From: Frateuria_A sp049727805
GTDB lineage: Bacteria; Pseudomonadota; Gammaproteobacteria; Xanthomonadales; Rhodanobacteraceae
DNA: 64,000 nucleotides
Direction of reading: 5' to 3'
Assembly: GCF_049727805.1 (NCBI RefSeq)
Contig: NZ_JBCNYA010000016.1
Span: 22,770 to 86,769 of the forward strand
The notes below the pieces were generated by a model. That model saw only the letters and a program-made list of their open reading frames with translations, did not search any database and was not told the DNA's origin. Below are positions 1 to 8,452 of this stretch, in pieces; the stretch's first letter is position 1, and every line of letters starts with the position of its first letter. Position numbers and translations under genes: made by a program.

Positions 1-533
1 ATGGCGCCGATCCGCTAGCCGCGGAGCGTCTGGCGACGGCTCGAGCCACGCGGGATGCCTGCATCGCCGATGGCGCGTATGCGGCGAGCCGTCCCGCGGC
101 GGTTCGCGTTCGTGCCCGCGCATCTGGCAATGCGCGTGTCGGCAGACGACGTGCACGCCGGCCCTGACGCGGGCCGGCAGGACGCATCGGTCCACCACGC
201 TGCCGCCGCTGGGCAAAAGGCGCCTGTCATCCTGCCGGGAGCGAACCTGCCGGTTCGCGCGCGGCAGGTTTGCTGCCGCCTGCAGGAAAGTCCGGCTTGG
301 TTTTCCATGCCGGCACACCAATGCATGCAAAACCATTTGATTCGCCGCAGATGCAATGTCATTTGATTCGCAGCGCCACAGTCACTACTGTGGCAGGGCT
401 GAGTTTCAAGGGTCACGCGAACTGTGGCCTGATGCTGTAGAGAGCAGTTCCACTACACCGTTGCACCGTTTCCTCCTTGCGACCAGCTCACGCCGCGCCA
501 TGCGGCTCCCATCCGTTCCAAGGAGATACAACG
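1..533. other. Gene-free region upstream of the cold-shock gene
   Basis: I see no convincing gene here. The open frames on both strands lack ribosome binding sites and have the arginine/alanine-rich composition of GC-rich shadow frames. The right part probably holds the promoter and long 5' leader of the cold-shock gene. It contains a 12-bp direct repeat CATTTGATTCGC at 334-345 and 360-371 and a perfect hairpin at 375-394. Confidence 0.5.
375..394. promoter_or_regulatory. Perfect 8-bp inverted repeat upstream of csp gene
   Basis: GCCACAGT and ACTGTGGC are exact reverse complements around a 4-base CACT loop. No T-run follows, so this is not a terminator. It lies about 140 bases before the cold-shock start and could be a leader-RNA structure or a protein operator. 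The role is inferred from position only. Confidence 0.35.
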
Positions 534-743
534 ATGTCCCAGACCGAAACCGGTACCGTCAAGTGGTTCAACGATGCCAAGGGCTTTGGCTTCATCAGCC
601 GCGCCAGCGGCGATGACGTGTTCGTGCACTTCCGCGCGATCGTGTCCTCGGGTTTCAAGAGCCTGCAGGAAGGCCAGAAGGTGTCCTTCGTCGTGACGCA
701 GGGCCCGAAGGGGCTGCAGGCCGACCAGGTCCAGCCGCTCTGA
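534..743 (+). CDS. Cold-shock protein, CspA family
   Basis: A 69-residue single OB-fold (CSD) protein, the normal length for CspA-type RNA chaperones that bind single-stranded RNA and DNA and melt secondary structure. The start is TVKWFNDAKGFGFI, containing the RNP1 core KGFGFI, followed by RNP2 VFVHF; both nucleic-acid-binding motifs are intact. The ATG is preceded by AAGGAGAT at about 7 bases, which fixes the start; a longer frame upstream has no such site. A strong intrinsic terminator follows 20 bases after the stop, so it is monocistronic. Which Csp paralogue it is, and whether it is cold-inducible, cannot be told from sequence. Confidence 0.97.
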   Translation: MSQTETGTVKWFNDAKGFGFISRASGDDVFVHFRAIVSSGFKSLQEGQKVSFVVTQGPKGLQADQVQPL

Positions 744-762
744 GGGGTTTGCGCCCGTCCCG

Positions 763-790
763 AAAAGCCCGGCCTCGCGCCGGGCTTTTT
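763..790 (+). terminator. Rho-independent terminator after csp gene
   Basis: AAAAGCCCGG pairs with CCGGGCTTTT around a 7-base CCTCGCG loop and runs into five T residues, 20 bases after the cold-shock stop codon. Confidence 0.9.
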
Positions 791-953
791 CTTTGTTGGC
801 CCTGCCGGGCAGCCCCCAGGCCCGGTCCGGGGTCGGGGAAAACCGCGCGCGACACGTCACCCGCCCGATTGGCCGCTGCGCACCGCAGCGGGTCTGCCGG
901 TTCGTCGTCGCGGACATGACTCGACCCGCCTCGCTTTGATGCGATCATGGCGA

Positions 954-2333
954 ATGACCGACTTCGCCACGCTTGCGCTCAAACCTGCCCTGCTCGCCAG
1001 CCTCGACGCCCACGGCTACGCCGCCATGACCCCGGTACAGGCGCAGAGCCTGCCGCCGATCCTCGCCGGACGGGACGTGATCGCGCAGGCGCGCACCGGC
1101 AGCGGCAAAACCGCCGCGTTCGGCCTCGGCCTGCTGCAGGCGCTGGACGTGGATAGCATCCGGCTACAGGCACTGGTGCTGTGCCCCACCCGCGAACTTG
1201 CCGACCAGGTGAGCAAGGCCATCCGCCGGCTCGCCGCCAGCATGCCCAACGTCAAGCTGCTGACCCTCTGCGGCGGTATGCCGCTGGGCCCGCAGCTGGC
1301 CTCGCTCACCCACGATCCGCACATCGTGGTGGGGACGCCCGGTCGCGTGCAGGAGCACCTCAGGCGCGGCAGCCTGCATGGCGGCGGCATCAAGGTGCTG
1401 GTACTGGACGAGGCCGACCGGATGCTCGACATGGGCTTTGGCGAGGCCATCGACGACATCGTCGGACGCATCGCAAAGCACCACCAGACCCTGCTGTTCT
1501 CGGCCACCTACCCGGAAGCGATCCGCAACGCCAGCCGACGACTGCAGAAGGAGCCGGCGGAGGTCACCGTGGAGACGCCGGCCGAAGCGAAGCCGGCGAT
1601 AGAACAGCAGTTCGTGGAAGTCGAACCGGCGCACAAGATCGACATGCTCGCCCAGTTGCTCGCCCGCGACCGCGACCAGCACGCCCTGGTGTTCTGCAAC
1701 ATGCGGCGCGACGTCGACAACCTGGCACGGGAGCTGGACTGCCGCGGCTTCTCCGCGCTCGCCCTGCACGGCGACATGGAACAACGCGACCGCGACGAGG
1801 TATTGGTGCGCTTCGCCAACCGCAGTTGCAACGTGCTGGTGGCGACCGACGTCGCCGCGCGCGGCCTGGACATCGCCGCGCTGCCACTGGTGGTCAGCTA
1901 CGACATCGCGCACGACCCGGACACCCATACCCATCGCATCGGCCGTACCGGCCGCGCCGGCCAGCCTGGCCTCGCGATCACCCTGTGCACGCCGCGCGAG
2001 CGGCCCAAGGCCGGGAACATCGAGCAGGCACAGGGCGGCCCCCTGCCCTGGCGTTCGCTCAAGCTCGCCCCGCCACGCGGCAAGAGCCTGCACCTGGCAC
2101 CGATGAAGACCCTGGTGATCGATGCCGGCCGCCAGGACAAGCTGCGCCCCGGCGACATCCTCGGCGCGCTTACCGGCGATGCCGGCCTCGCGGCCGGTGA
2201 CATCGGCAAGATCGACGTCTTCGCCACCCGCGCCTACGTCGCCATCGCCCGCACACTGGCCGACAAGGCGCTCGATCGCCTGCGCGCTGGCCGCGTAAAG
2301 GGACGCAACTTCCGGGTGCGGGCGCTCGGCTGA
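954..2333 (+). CDS. dbpA: ATP-dependent RNA helicase DbpA (DEAD-box)
   Basis: A 459-residue DEAD-box helicase. Visible motifs in order are the Q-motif region (MTPVQAQSLP), Walker A ARTGSGKT, PTRELADQV, TPGR, DEAD, SAT, and the C-terminal helicase motifs ARGLDI and HRIGRTGRAG. The last roughly 75 residues match the small RRM-like domain of DbpA, which binds hairpin 92 of 23S rRNA; the family acts in late 50S subunit assembly. I chose the ATG giving MTDFATL because DbpA proteins begin this way; an in-frame ATG lies 15 bases upstream at 939. No strong Shine-Dalgarno is visible for either. The length and the N-terminus (FATLAL...AALGY-like) agree with DbpA rather than RhlE or SrmB. Confidence 0.95.
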   Translation: MTDFATLALKPALLASLDAHGYAAMTPVQAQSLPPILAGRDVIAQARTGSGKTAAFGLGLLQALDVDSIRLQALVLCPTRELADQVSKAIRRLAASMPNVKLLTLCGGMPLGPQLASLTHDPHIVVGTPGRVQEHLRRGSLHGGGIKVLVLDEADRMLDMGFGEAIDDIVGRIAKHHQTLLFSATYPEAIRNASRRLQKEPAEVTVETPAEAKPAIEQQFVEVEPAHKIDMLAQLLARDRDQHALVFCNMRRDVDNLARELDCRGFSALALHGDMEQRDRDEVLVRFANRSCNVLVATDVAARGLDIAALPLVVSYDIAHDPDTHTHRIGRTGRAGQPGLAITLCTPRERPKAGNIEQAQGGPLPWRSLKLAPPRGKSLHLAPMKTLVIDAGRQDKLRPGDILGALTGDAGLAAGDIGKIDVFATRAYVAIARTLADKALDRLRAGRVKGRNFRVRALG

Positions 2334-2399
2334 CGCCCTGTTGCAGGACGGGCATCGATGGGGTGGAGGCACGCCTGCCTTGGCGCCTTCCGTGCCCTG

Positions 2400-3143
2400 C
2401 TAGGCCTCGCGCCTCAGTCGCAGGTCGTTGAACTTGCGGCGCTCGATCAATGCCTCGATGCGGCCCTGGCGGTCGCGACGGAAGATCAGCAGGTTGCGCT
2501 CGTCGTCGCTGCCCATGAAAACGTCCTTCGCGATCGGGTGCAGCACGTTCGCCGTGCCGCCCGCATGCGAGGTGTAGCTGAGCACGCCGTCGCGGTCGCT
2601 GACCGTCCACGCACGCCCGGGTCCGTAGCTGTAGGTGCCGACGTAGTCGCTCGCCACCAGGCCGTCGACGTGCAGTTCCGGCGGTGCCGTGGGGATGGTG
2701 ACGTCCTCGTAGCCGGCCAGCTTCCACGCACCCGACTGCCGCACGAAGGTGAGCAGGGTCTGGTAGCGCACGACCAGTTTCTGGCCGAACACGGTTTCGC
2801 GTTCGTACTGCTCGACCTGCATGAGCGCGGTGTCGCCGTACTGGCGCACGTGCGCGTCGCGCAGTTCGATGCTGCCGGAGAAGCCCGTCGGGAACGGGCG
2901 CAGCGAGGCCACGGTATCGGCCTTGTGCGCGATCCGGCCGAACTCGTCGATGATCACCGCATCGTCCGTCACCAGCGCATTCCAGGGCGTGCGGTCGCCG
3001 AGCGGAATCGCGTCGACGAGGCGTTGCGTGATCTGCAGCAGTTCGCCGCGCAAGGCCTCGGGGGACGCTTCGGCGCCGTACGCCGCGCTACCTAGGCAAA
3101 ACGCAGCGAACCCCAGCAATGCTCCAAGATGACGCAGGCGCAT
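2400..3143 (-). CDS. Secreted SnoaL/DUF4440-like protein
   Basis: A 247-residue protein starting with a classic signal peptide (MRLRHLGALLGFAAFCLGSA, cleavage near AYG-AE). Residues about 30-150 look like an NTF2/SnoaL-like (DUF4440) cone: conserved WNALVTDDAVIIDEFG, then a segment ending AWKLAGYEDV. The second half (about 155-247) resembles a small beta domain of the kind that follows DUF4440 in some secreted proteins. The ATG follows GGAGG at 5 bases. Function is unknown; such domains bind small molecules or are non-catalytic. It is divergent from the MFS exporter gene, with 177 bases between them that could hold both promoters. Confidence 0.85.
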   Translation of the reverse strand: MRLRHLGALLGFAAFCLGSAAYGAEASPEALRGELLQITQRLVDAIPLGDRTPWNALVTDDAVIIDEFGRIAHKADTVASLRPFPTGFSGSIELRDAHVRQYGDTALMQVEQYERETVFGQKLVVRYQTLLTFVRQSGAWKLAGYEDVTIPTAPPELHVDGLVASDYVGTYSYGPGRAWTVSDRDGVLSYTSHAGGTANVLHPIAKDVFMGSDDERNLLIFRRDRQGRIEALIERRKFNDLRLRREA

Positions 3144-3320
3144 GGCCACCTCCACGATGAAGGGGGCAGCCTGCTCTACGCGACGGAACGGGCGCATGTG
3201 CCCGAAGTCACGCGGCCGCGCAGCGGACGCAGGGCGGCTTTGCGTATCGGCTCGGCAGGCGGATTGCCTGCATCCGTCCGTGCAGGCACAGTGCGCCCTC
3301 CCTGCCCTGCGCGCCCCGCC

Positions 3321-4562
3321 ATGTCCCCTCGAACGTCCCGCTTCCACCACCGCGCCGTCCCCGTCGTGCTGGCCGCCGTGGTCATCGACGTGATCGGCTT
3401 CGGCATCGTCATGCCGGTGCTGCCCGCGCTCGTCACGCAGCTTGGCCACCTGGAGCTGGAGGCGGCCACGCGTGTGGCGGGCTGGCTGCTGGCGGTGTTC
3501 GCGGTGGCGCAGTTCTTCGCCGGCCCCGTGCTCGGCCACCTCGGCGACCGCTTCGGCCGGCGTCCCGTGCTGATCGCCGCCATGCTCGGCTTCAGCCTCG
3601 ACTACCTGCTGATGGCCTGGGCGCCCACGCTGGGATGGCTGTTCGTGGGCCGCGCGATTGCCGGCATCACCGGCGCCACGTTCGGGCCCGCCGGCGCGGT
3701 CATCGCCGACGTCACGCCGCCGCAGAAGCGCGCGAGCGTGTTCGGCCTGCTGGGCGCCGCCTTCGGCGTCGGCTTCATCGTCGGCCCGGCGTTGGGCGGA
3801 CTGGTGGCCTCGTTCGGCACCCGCGCACCGTTCGTCGTGGCGGCGGCGCTCGCCGCGCTCAACGCGGTGGCGATGGCGTGGCTGCTGCCCGAGACGCTGG
3901 ATGCCTCGCACCGCCGCCCGTTCCGCCTGCGCGACGCACACGTGGTCGGCGCCTTCCGTCCGCTCTTCCACGCAGGCAACGCCACGCCGCTGCTGCTGGC
4001 CTGGTTCCTGTGGCAACTCGGCGGGGTGGTGTATCCGTCGACCTGGGCGTTCTGGGCGTCGATCCGGTTCGGCTGGAATGCCACGGCGATCGGCTGGAGC
4101 CTGGCCTGGGTCGGCTTCCTGACCGTGATCGTGCAACTGGCGGTGACGCGGCGCGTGGTGGAACGCCTCGGCGAACGGCGCACCGCCATCGTCGGCCTGG
4201 CCTGCGGCGGGGCCTGCCTGCTCGCCTACGCGTTCACGACCCATGGCTGGCAGGTCTACGCGTTCTTCCTGGTCGGTGCGCTGGGCGCACTGGTGTATCC
4301 GGCGATGAACGGGATCCTCTCGCGCATGGTCGACGCCAGCCGGCAAGGCGCGCTGCAGGGCGGCATCGGCAGCATGAACTCGGTGGCGGCCGTGCTCGGT
4401 CCGCTGATCGCCTCGCAGTCGCTGGCCTGGGGCGCGGCCAGGGGCTTCGACGGCGCGGCCTTCGTCGTGGCGGCGATGCTGCTGCTCGGTGGCATGACGA
4501 TCATCGTCCGCCTGGTGCCGCACCGTCCCGTGGCGGCGGAGTTGCCGGAAGGCGGTTCCTGA
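3321..4562 (+). CDS. MFS transporter, TCR/Tet (DHA1) family drug exporter
   Basis: A 413-residue, 12-segment major facilitator protein. The MFS motif A is clear in loop 2-3 (GHLGDRFGRRPVLI), and the first helix VIDVIGFGIVMPVLPALV is typical of the TetA/TCR subgroup. The family exports drugs by proton antiport at the inner membrane. I placed the start at the ATG before SPRTSRFHH because the upstream extension is not MFS-like. A divergent secreted-protein gene lies upstream and no TetR-type regulator is adjacent, so the substrate is not predictable. The gene ends 128 bases before a bidirectional terminator shared with the M13 peptidase gene. Confidence 0.9.
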   Translation: MSPRTSRFHHRAVPVVLAAVVIDVIGFGIVMPVLPALVTQLGHLELEAATRVAGWLLAVFAVAQFFAGPVLGHLGDRFGRRPVLIAAMLGFSLDYLLMAWAPTLGWLFVGRAIAGITGATFGPAGAVIADVTPPQKRASVFGLLGAAFGVGFIVGPALGGLVASFGTRAPFVVAAALAALNAVAMAWLLPETLDASHRRPFRLRDAHVVGAFRPLFHAGNATPLLLAWFLWQLGGVVYPSTWAFWASIRFGWNATAIGWSLAWVGFLTVIVQLAVTRRVVERLGERRTAIVGLACGGACLLAYAFTTHGWQVYAFFLVGALGALVYPAMNGILSRMVDASRQGALQGGIGSMNSVAAVLGPLIASQSLAWGAARGFDGAAFVVAAMLLLGGMTIIVRLVPHRPVAAELPEGGS

Positions 4563-4690
4563 TGCACGGTGCCAGCAACGCCCGTTTGCGCCCGCCGGGG
4601 CAGATGCGGAATCCCGGGCAACCATGCGCGCTTCGCAATCCAGGCACCGCATGCGATTGGCACTGCTTTTCGACGTGACTGCATGAAACG

Positions 4691-4724
4691 AAAATGCAGG
4701 CGCGCATGAACGCGCCTGCATTTT
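4691..4724. terminator. Bidirectional terminator between convergent genes
   Basis: A perfect 14-bp stem (AAAATGCAGGCGCG with its complement) around a CATGAA loop. The A-run on one side and the T-run on the other allow termination of both the MFS gene and the convergent peptidase gene. Confidence 0.88.
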
Positions 4725-4764
4725 CAATGGGCCGGGCGCGTCCCTTGCCGGACGCGCGTTGCCG

Positions 4765-6813
4765 TCACCAGATCCGCACGCGGTCCTCGGGCTTGCGCCA
4801 CATCGGCTGGCCGGGCTTCACGCCGAACGCCTGGTAGAACGCGGGAATGTTCGACATCGGGCCGAGTACCCGCCACTTCGCCGGGGCGTGCACGTCCGAC
4901 AGCAGGCGCTGGCGCAGCCGCTGCTCGCGCTGCTGGCTCATCCAGCCCAGCGCGTAACCAAGGAAGTAGCGCTGGGTCGGCGTCAGGCCGCCGATCTTCT
5001 CGCCCTTCTTGTATTGCCCGGTCTTCTCGAAGGCTTCCAGGCCGAGCAGCACGCCGCCGTAGTCGGCGATGTTCTCGCCCAGGCTCGCCTTGCCGTTGAT
5101 GTGCAGGCCCGGCAGCGGCTCGTACGCATTGAACTGGTCGACCATCTTCTGCGCGGCGGCGTTGAAGCGCGCGGCGTCCTGCGCCGTCCACCAGCCGGAC
5201 AGGTTGCCCTGCGCGTCGTACTGACGGCCCTGGTCGTCGAAGCCGTGGGTGATCTCGTGGCCGATGGTGCTGGCCGCGACGTAGCCGTAGGCGACTGCAT
5301 CGTCCACCTGGTCGTCGGGCACGCCGGGCACCATGAAGATCGCCGCGGGCAGCACGATCTCGTTGTTCGACGGGTTGTAGTAGGCGTTGTAGGTCTGCGG
5401 GGTCATGTCCCATTCGGTGCGGTCGACCGGCTTGCCGAACTTGGACAGGTTGTCCTGGAACTGCCAACGGCGCGCCGACATCACGTTGGCCGCGTAGGAC
5501 TCGCGTCCGACCACCAGCGCCGAGTAGTCCTTCCACTTGTCCGGATAGCCGACCTTGGGCGTGACCGCCGCGAGCTTGGCCAGCGCCTTGGCCTTGGTGT
5601 CGGCGCCCATCCAGTCGAGCCGCTCGATGCGGTCGTGGAAGGTGCCGCGGACCGCCTCGACCATCGCCTCGTAGCGCTGCTTGGACGCCTCAGGGAAATA
5701 CTGCTTGACGAAGATGCGCCCGAGCACCATGCCCATGGCATCGTTCTCCTCGTCCAGCGCGCGCTTCCAGCGCGGGCGCTGTTCCTGCTGGCCCGACATC
5801 GCGCGGCCGTGGAAGTCGAAGTGCTCCTCGTCCAGCACGGTGGACAGGAACGGCGCATAGCCGTCGACCAGGTGATAGCGCAGGTAGTCCTTGAGCACCG
5901 GCAGCGGCGTCTCGCGCAGCAGGCGGTCCTCGGCGGCGAAGAATTCCGGCTGGCCGACGATCACGTAGGAGGGATGGATACCCCAGCCCGCCAGCCGCCG
6001 GGTCCAGTCGATGGACGGCGTGTACTTCGCGGTGAAGTCCACGGGCGTCATCTTGTTGTAGTTCTTCTCCGGGTCGCGCAGGTCCTCGAGCTTGCGCGAG
6101 GCCTTCGCCAGCGCCGTCTCGAAGGCCATCACCTGCGTCGCGGCCGCCCTGGCCGCGGTCGGATCGCGGCCGAGCAGCACGAAGATGCGCGCCATGTGCT
6201 CGACGTAGGCGACGCGGATCTTCGCCACGCCCGCTTCCGGGTTGAAGTAGAAGTCGCGGTTCGGCAGGCCCAGTCCGCCCTGGGCGACCTGTACCGCCAT
6301 CGTCGCGCTGTCCTTGTCGTCCTGCGCGATGCCGATGCGGAACAGTGCGCCGACGCCGATCGGCTTGGACGCGAACACGGTGTCGAGCACGCCCTCGGGC
6401 GAGGCGATCGCGTCGATGCGCGCCAGTTCATCGTGCAGCGGCTGCAGGCCCAGGCGATCGGCCTTCGCCACGTCCATCGCGGTGGCCCAGAAATCGCCGA
6501 TCTTCTGCTGGTCGCTGCCGGGCGCGGCCTGCTGCTTCGCCGCCGACTCGCTGATCCCGCGCAGGCGGGCATACAGCTCGTCGTCCACCTCGTTGCCGAT
6601 GCCCCACGCCGCCTCGGACGCCGGGATCGGATGCGCCTTCAGCCAGGCGCCGTTGGCGTACTGGAAGAAATCCACGCCCGGATCGACCGAGGTGTCGATG
6701 TGCGCGGCGAGGAAGTCCTGATGAGGCGTGGCGTCCGCGGCGAGGGCGCCGACTGAGGTGAACGCCAATGCAGCCGACAGCAGCGTGGCGCGGAGGGAAA
6801 CTAAGCGGGTCAT
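4765..6813 (-). CDS. M13 family zinc metallopeptidase (neprilysin/PepO type)
   Basis: A 682-residue M13 peptidase with a signal peptide (SLRATLLSAALAFTSVGALA, then AD). The N-terminal M13 domain contains DPGVDFFQYANGAWL, diagnostic for the family. Zinc ligands are in GHEITHGFDDQGRQ (HExxH near residue 518) and in the downstream ENIADYGG glutamate motif; the C-terminus ends VRIW, like the CxxW-type end of the family. These enzymes cleave peptides in the periplasm. The start used is the ATG at 6811-6813; an in-frame ATG at 6823-6825 is equally possible because neither has a strong ribosome site. It stands alone. Confidence 0.93.
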   Translation of the reverse strand: MTRLVSLRATLLSAALAFTSVGALAADATPHQDFLAAHIDTSVDPGVDFFQYANGAWLKAHPIPASEAAWGIGNEVDDELYARLRGISESAAKQQAAPGSDQQKIGDFWATAMDVAKADRLGLQPLHDELARIDAIASPEGVLDTVFASKPIGVGALFRIGIAQDDKDSATMAVQVAQGGLGLPNRDFYFNPEAGVAKIRVAYVEHMARIFVLLGRDPTAARAAATQVMAFETALAKASRKLEDLRDPEKNYNKMTPVDFTAKYTPSIDWTRRLAGWGIHPSYVIVGQPEFFAAEDRLLRETPLPVLKDYLRYHLVDGYAPFLSTVLDEEHFDFHGRAMSGQQEQRPRWKRALDEENDAMGMVLGRIFVKQYFPEASKQRYEAMVEAVRGTFHDRIERLDWMGADTKAKALAKLAAVTPKVGYPDKWKDYSALVVGRESYAANVMSARRWQFQDNLSKFGKPVDRTEWDMTPQTYNAYYNPSNNEIVLPAAIFMVPGVPDDQVDDAVAYGYVAASTIGHEITHGFDDQGRQYDAQGNLSGWWTAQDAARFNAAAQKMVDQFNAYEPLPGLHINGKASLGENIADYGGVLLGLEAFEKTGQYKKGEKIGGLTPTQRYFLGYALGWMSQQREQRLRQRLLSDVHAPAKWRVLGPMSNIPAFYQAFGVKPGQPMWRKPEDRVRIW

Positions 6814-7038
6814 AGGCCATTCCATGAAGGGAATGCGTGCGACTTTGCCCGTAGCGGAGCCGTTTGTGTAGACGTCGGAGGTCATGGGACGGCCCGGCTC
6901 TGGCGCGCTTGCAGAAAGAAGCTGCTTCTTGCTTCGGCCATCGCTTATCTTGAGCGATCAGACAGCCGTCCGACCGGGCCGCCCGAAGTGAAGCTGGTTC
7001 CACGGACAGCCCATCCCCCGCCCATCCAAGGAATTGCC

Positions 7039-7494
7039 ATGAGCTACCCCCGAGAGCTTCCCGCCACTGCGACCTGCCGCTGCGGAGCCGTTCGCCTGCG
7101 CATCACCCGGCCGGCGCTGCTCACCATGGCCTGCCACTGTCTCGGTTGCCAGAAGATGACCGGCAGCGCCTTCTCGCTGACCGTGGCCCTGCCCGCGGAG
7201 GGCGTGGAGGTGCTGGAAGGGAATCTGGTCCGTGGCGGCCTGCAGACGGAGCACGCGCACCTGTATTGCGACTTCTGCAAGTCGTGGTTGATGACCCGCC
7301 CGGCGGGCATCGACTGGCTGGTCAACCTGCGCGCTTCGGCGCTGGATCCGCACGTGGACTACGAGCCCTTCATCGAAACCTTCACTGCCGAGCGGCTTCC
7401 CTGGGCAAGCACCCCGGCACGCCACAGCTACCCGGGGTTCCCGCCGCCGGAGGACTACCAACCCTTGATGGAAGCGTTCGCTGCGCAGGCGTGA
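7039..7494 (+). CDS. GFA/CENP-V family zinc protein
   Basis: A 151-residue protein of the GFA fold (glutathione-dependent formaldehyde-activating enzyme/centromere protein V domain). Zinc-binding cysteines are all visible: CRCG near residue 12, CHCLGC near residue 35 and CDFC near residue 78. It is preceded by AAGGA before the ATG that gives MSYPRELP. Most bacterial members have no proven activity, and true S-(hydroxymethyl)glutathione synthases are few; there is no formaldehyde-detoxification gene next to it. Assignment to the fold is secure, the reaction is not. Confidence 0.88.
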   Translation: MSYPRELPATATCRCGAVRLRITRPALLTMACHCLGCQKMTGSAFSLTVALPAEGVEVLEGNLVRGGLQTEHAHLYCDFCKSWLMTRPAGIDWLVNLRASALDPHVDYEPFIETFTAERLPWASTPARHSYPGFPPPEDYQPLMEAFAAQA

Positions 7495-7671
7495 CGCCCG
7501 ATTCTCCGCTGCTACATCCCGGCGCAAGCTCCCCTTCGGCGCGGGCGGCGTGATGCCGTCCATCATCGACGCCCGCGAGAAGGCGATCGCTTGCCGGCAA
7601 GGGCGCAATACGGCCCCAGGGCCGGTTATCCGCTCAAGGCAACAACGGACTCCGCGCCCGACGGGACAGCC

Positions 7672-8430
7672 CTATTTCTCGCGCTGGACGGCGTCGATCA
7701 GCGGCTTGATCAGCTCCAGCGGAAGCGGGAAGACGATCGTGGATGACTTGCCGCCGCTGGTCATGTCGGACAGCGTTTGCAGATAGCGCAGCGACAGCGC
7801 CTGCGATTGCTGCGACAGCATCGCGGCGGCGTCGCGCAGTTTCTCCGCGGCCTGCAGTTCGCCCTCGGCGTGGATCACCTTGGCGCGGCGCTCGCGTTCG
7901 GCCTCGGCCTGGCGGGCGATCGCGCGCACCATGGTTTCGTTGAGGTCCACGTCCTTGATCTCCACGTTGGTGACCTTGATGCCCCATGGGTCGGTCGCCT
8001 CGTCGAGGATCGCCTGCAACGTCTGGTTGATCGAATCGCGCTGCGACAGGATCTCGTCCAGCTCGTGCTGGCCCAGCACCGAGCGCAGCCGTGTCTGCGC
8101 CAGCTGGCTGGTGGCCTGCAGGAAGTTCTCCACCTGCAGCATGGACTTGTCCGGTTCGACGACGCGGAAATACACCACCGCGTTGACCCGTACCGAGACG
8201 TTGTCGCGCGAGATCACGTCCTGCGGCGGCACGTCCATCACCGTCACGCGCAGGTCCACCCGCATCATCCGCTGGATCACCGGCACCAGCAGCACCAGCC
8301 CCGGTCCCTTGGTGCCGGTGTAGCGGCCCAGCGTGAGCACCACGCCGCGCTGGTATTCCGGCAGCACCTTGATCGCCGAGACCAGCAGCGCGACGGCGAA
8401 CACCACCAACACACCGGCAAATCCGAACAT
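7672..8430 (-). CDS. Slipin / SPFH (band 7) membrane protein
   Basis: A 252-residue stomatin-like protein with one N-terminal membrane segment (FGFAGVLVVFAVALLVSAIK) followed by an SPFH domain (RGVVLTLGRY, GPGLVLLVPVI, DVPPQDVISRDNV). An Ala/Glu/Arg-rich coiled coil comes next (RQAEAERERRAKVIHAEGE). The ATG has AGGAGA at 7 bases. It starts 22 bases after the stop of the NfeD-family protease gene, the classic NfeD-slipin operon; in archaea the NfeD protease cuts the C-terminal hydrophobic part of its slipin. A role in membrane microdomain organisation is inferred from the family. Confidence 0.93.
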   Translation of the reverse strand: MFGFAGVLVVFAVALLVSAIKVLPEYQRGVVLTLGRYTGTKGPGLVLLVPVIQRMMRVDLRVTVMDVPPQDVISRDNVSVRVNAVVYFRVVEPDKSMLQVENFLQATSQLAQTRLRSVLGQHELDEILSQRDSINQTLQAILDEATDPWGIKVTNVEIKDVDLNETMVRAIARQAEAERERRAKVIHAEGELQAAEKLRDAAAMLSQQSQALSLRYLQTLSDMTSGGKSSTIVFPLPLELIKPLIDAVQREK

Positions 8431-8452
8431 GAGCGTTCTCCTGTGGAGAGGA

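Noticed and set aside
15..416. Minus-strand frame at the left end
   Set aside because: Composition is Arg/Ala/Cys-rich with no domain or ribosome site; not supported as a gene.
1164..2372. Long open frame antisense to dbpA
   Set aside because: It mirrors a GC-rich coding strand, has low-complexity Arg/Ala/Val/Gly composition and no ribosome site; a shadow frame of the helicase gene.
3144..4727. N-terminal extension of the minus-strand secreted protein through the MFS gene
   Set aside because: The extension is antisense to a clear MFS transporter. The signal peptide and GGAGG site fix the start at 3143.
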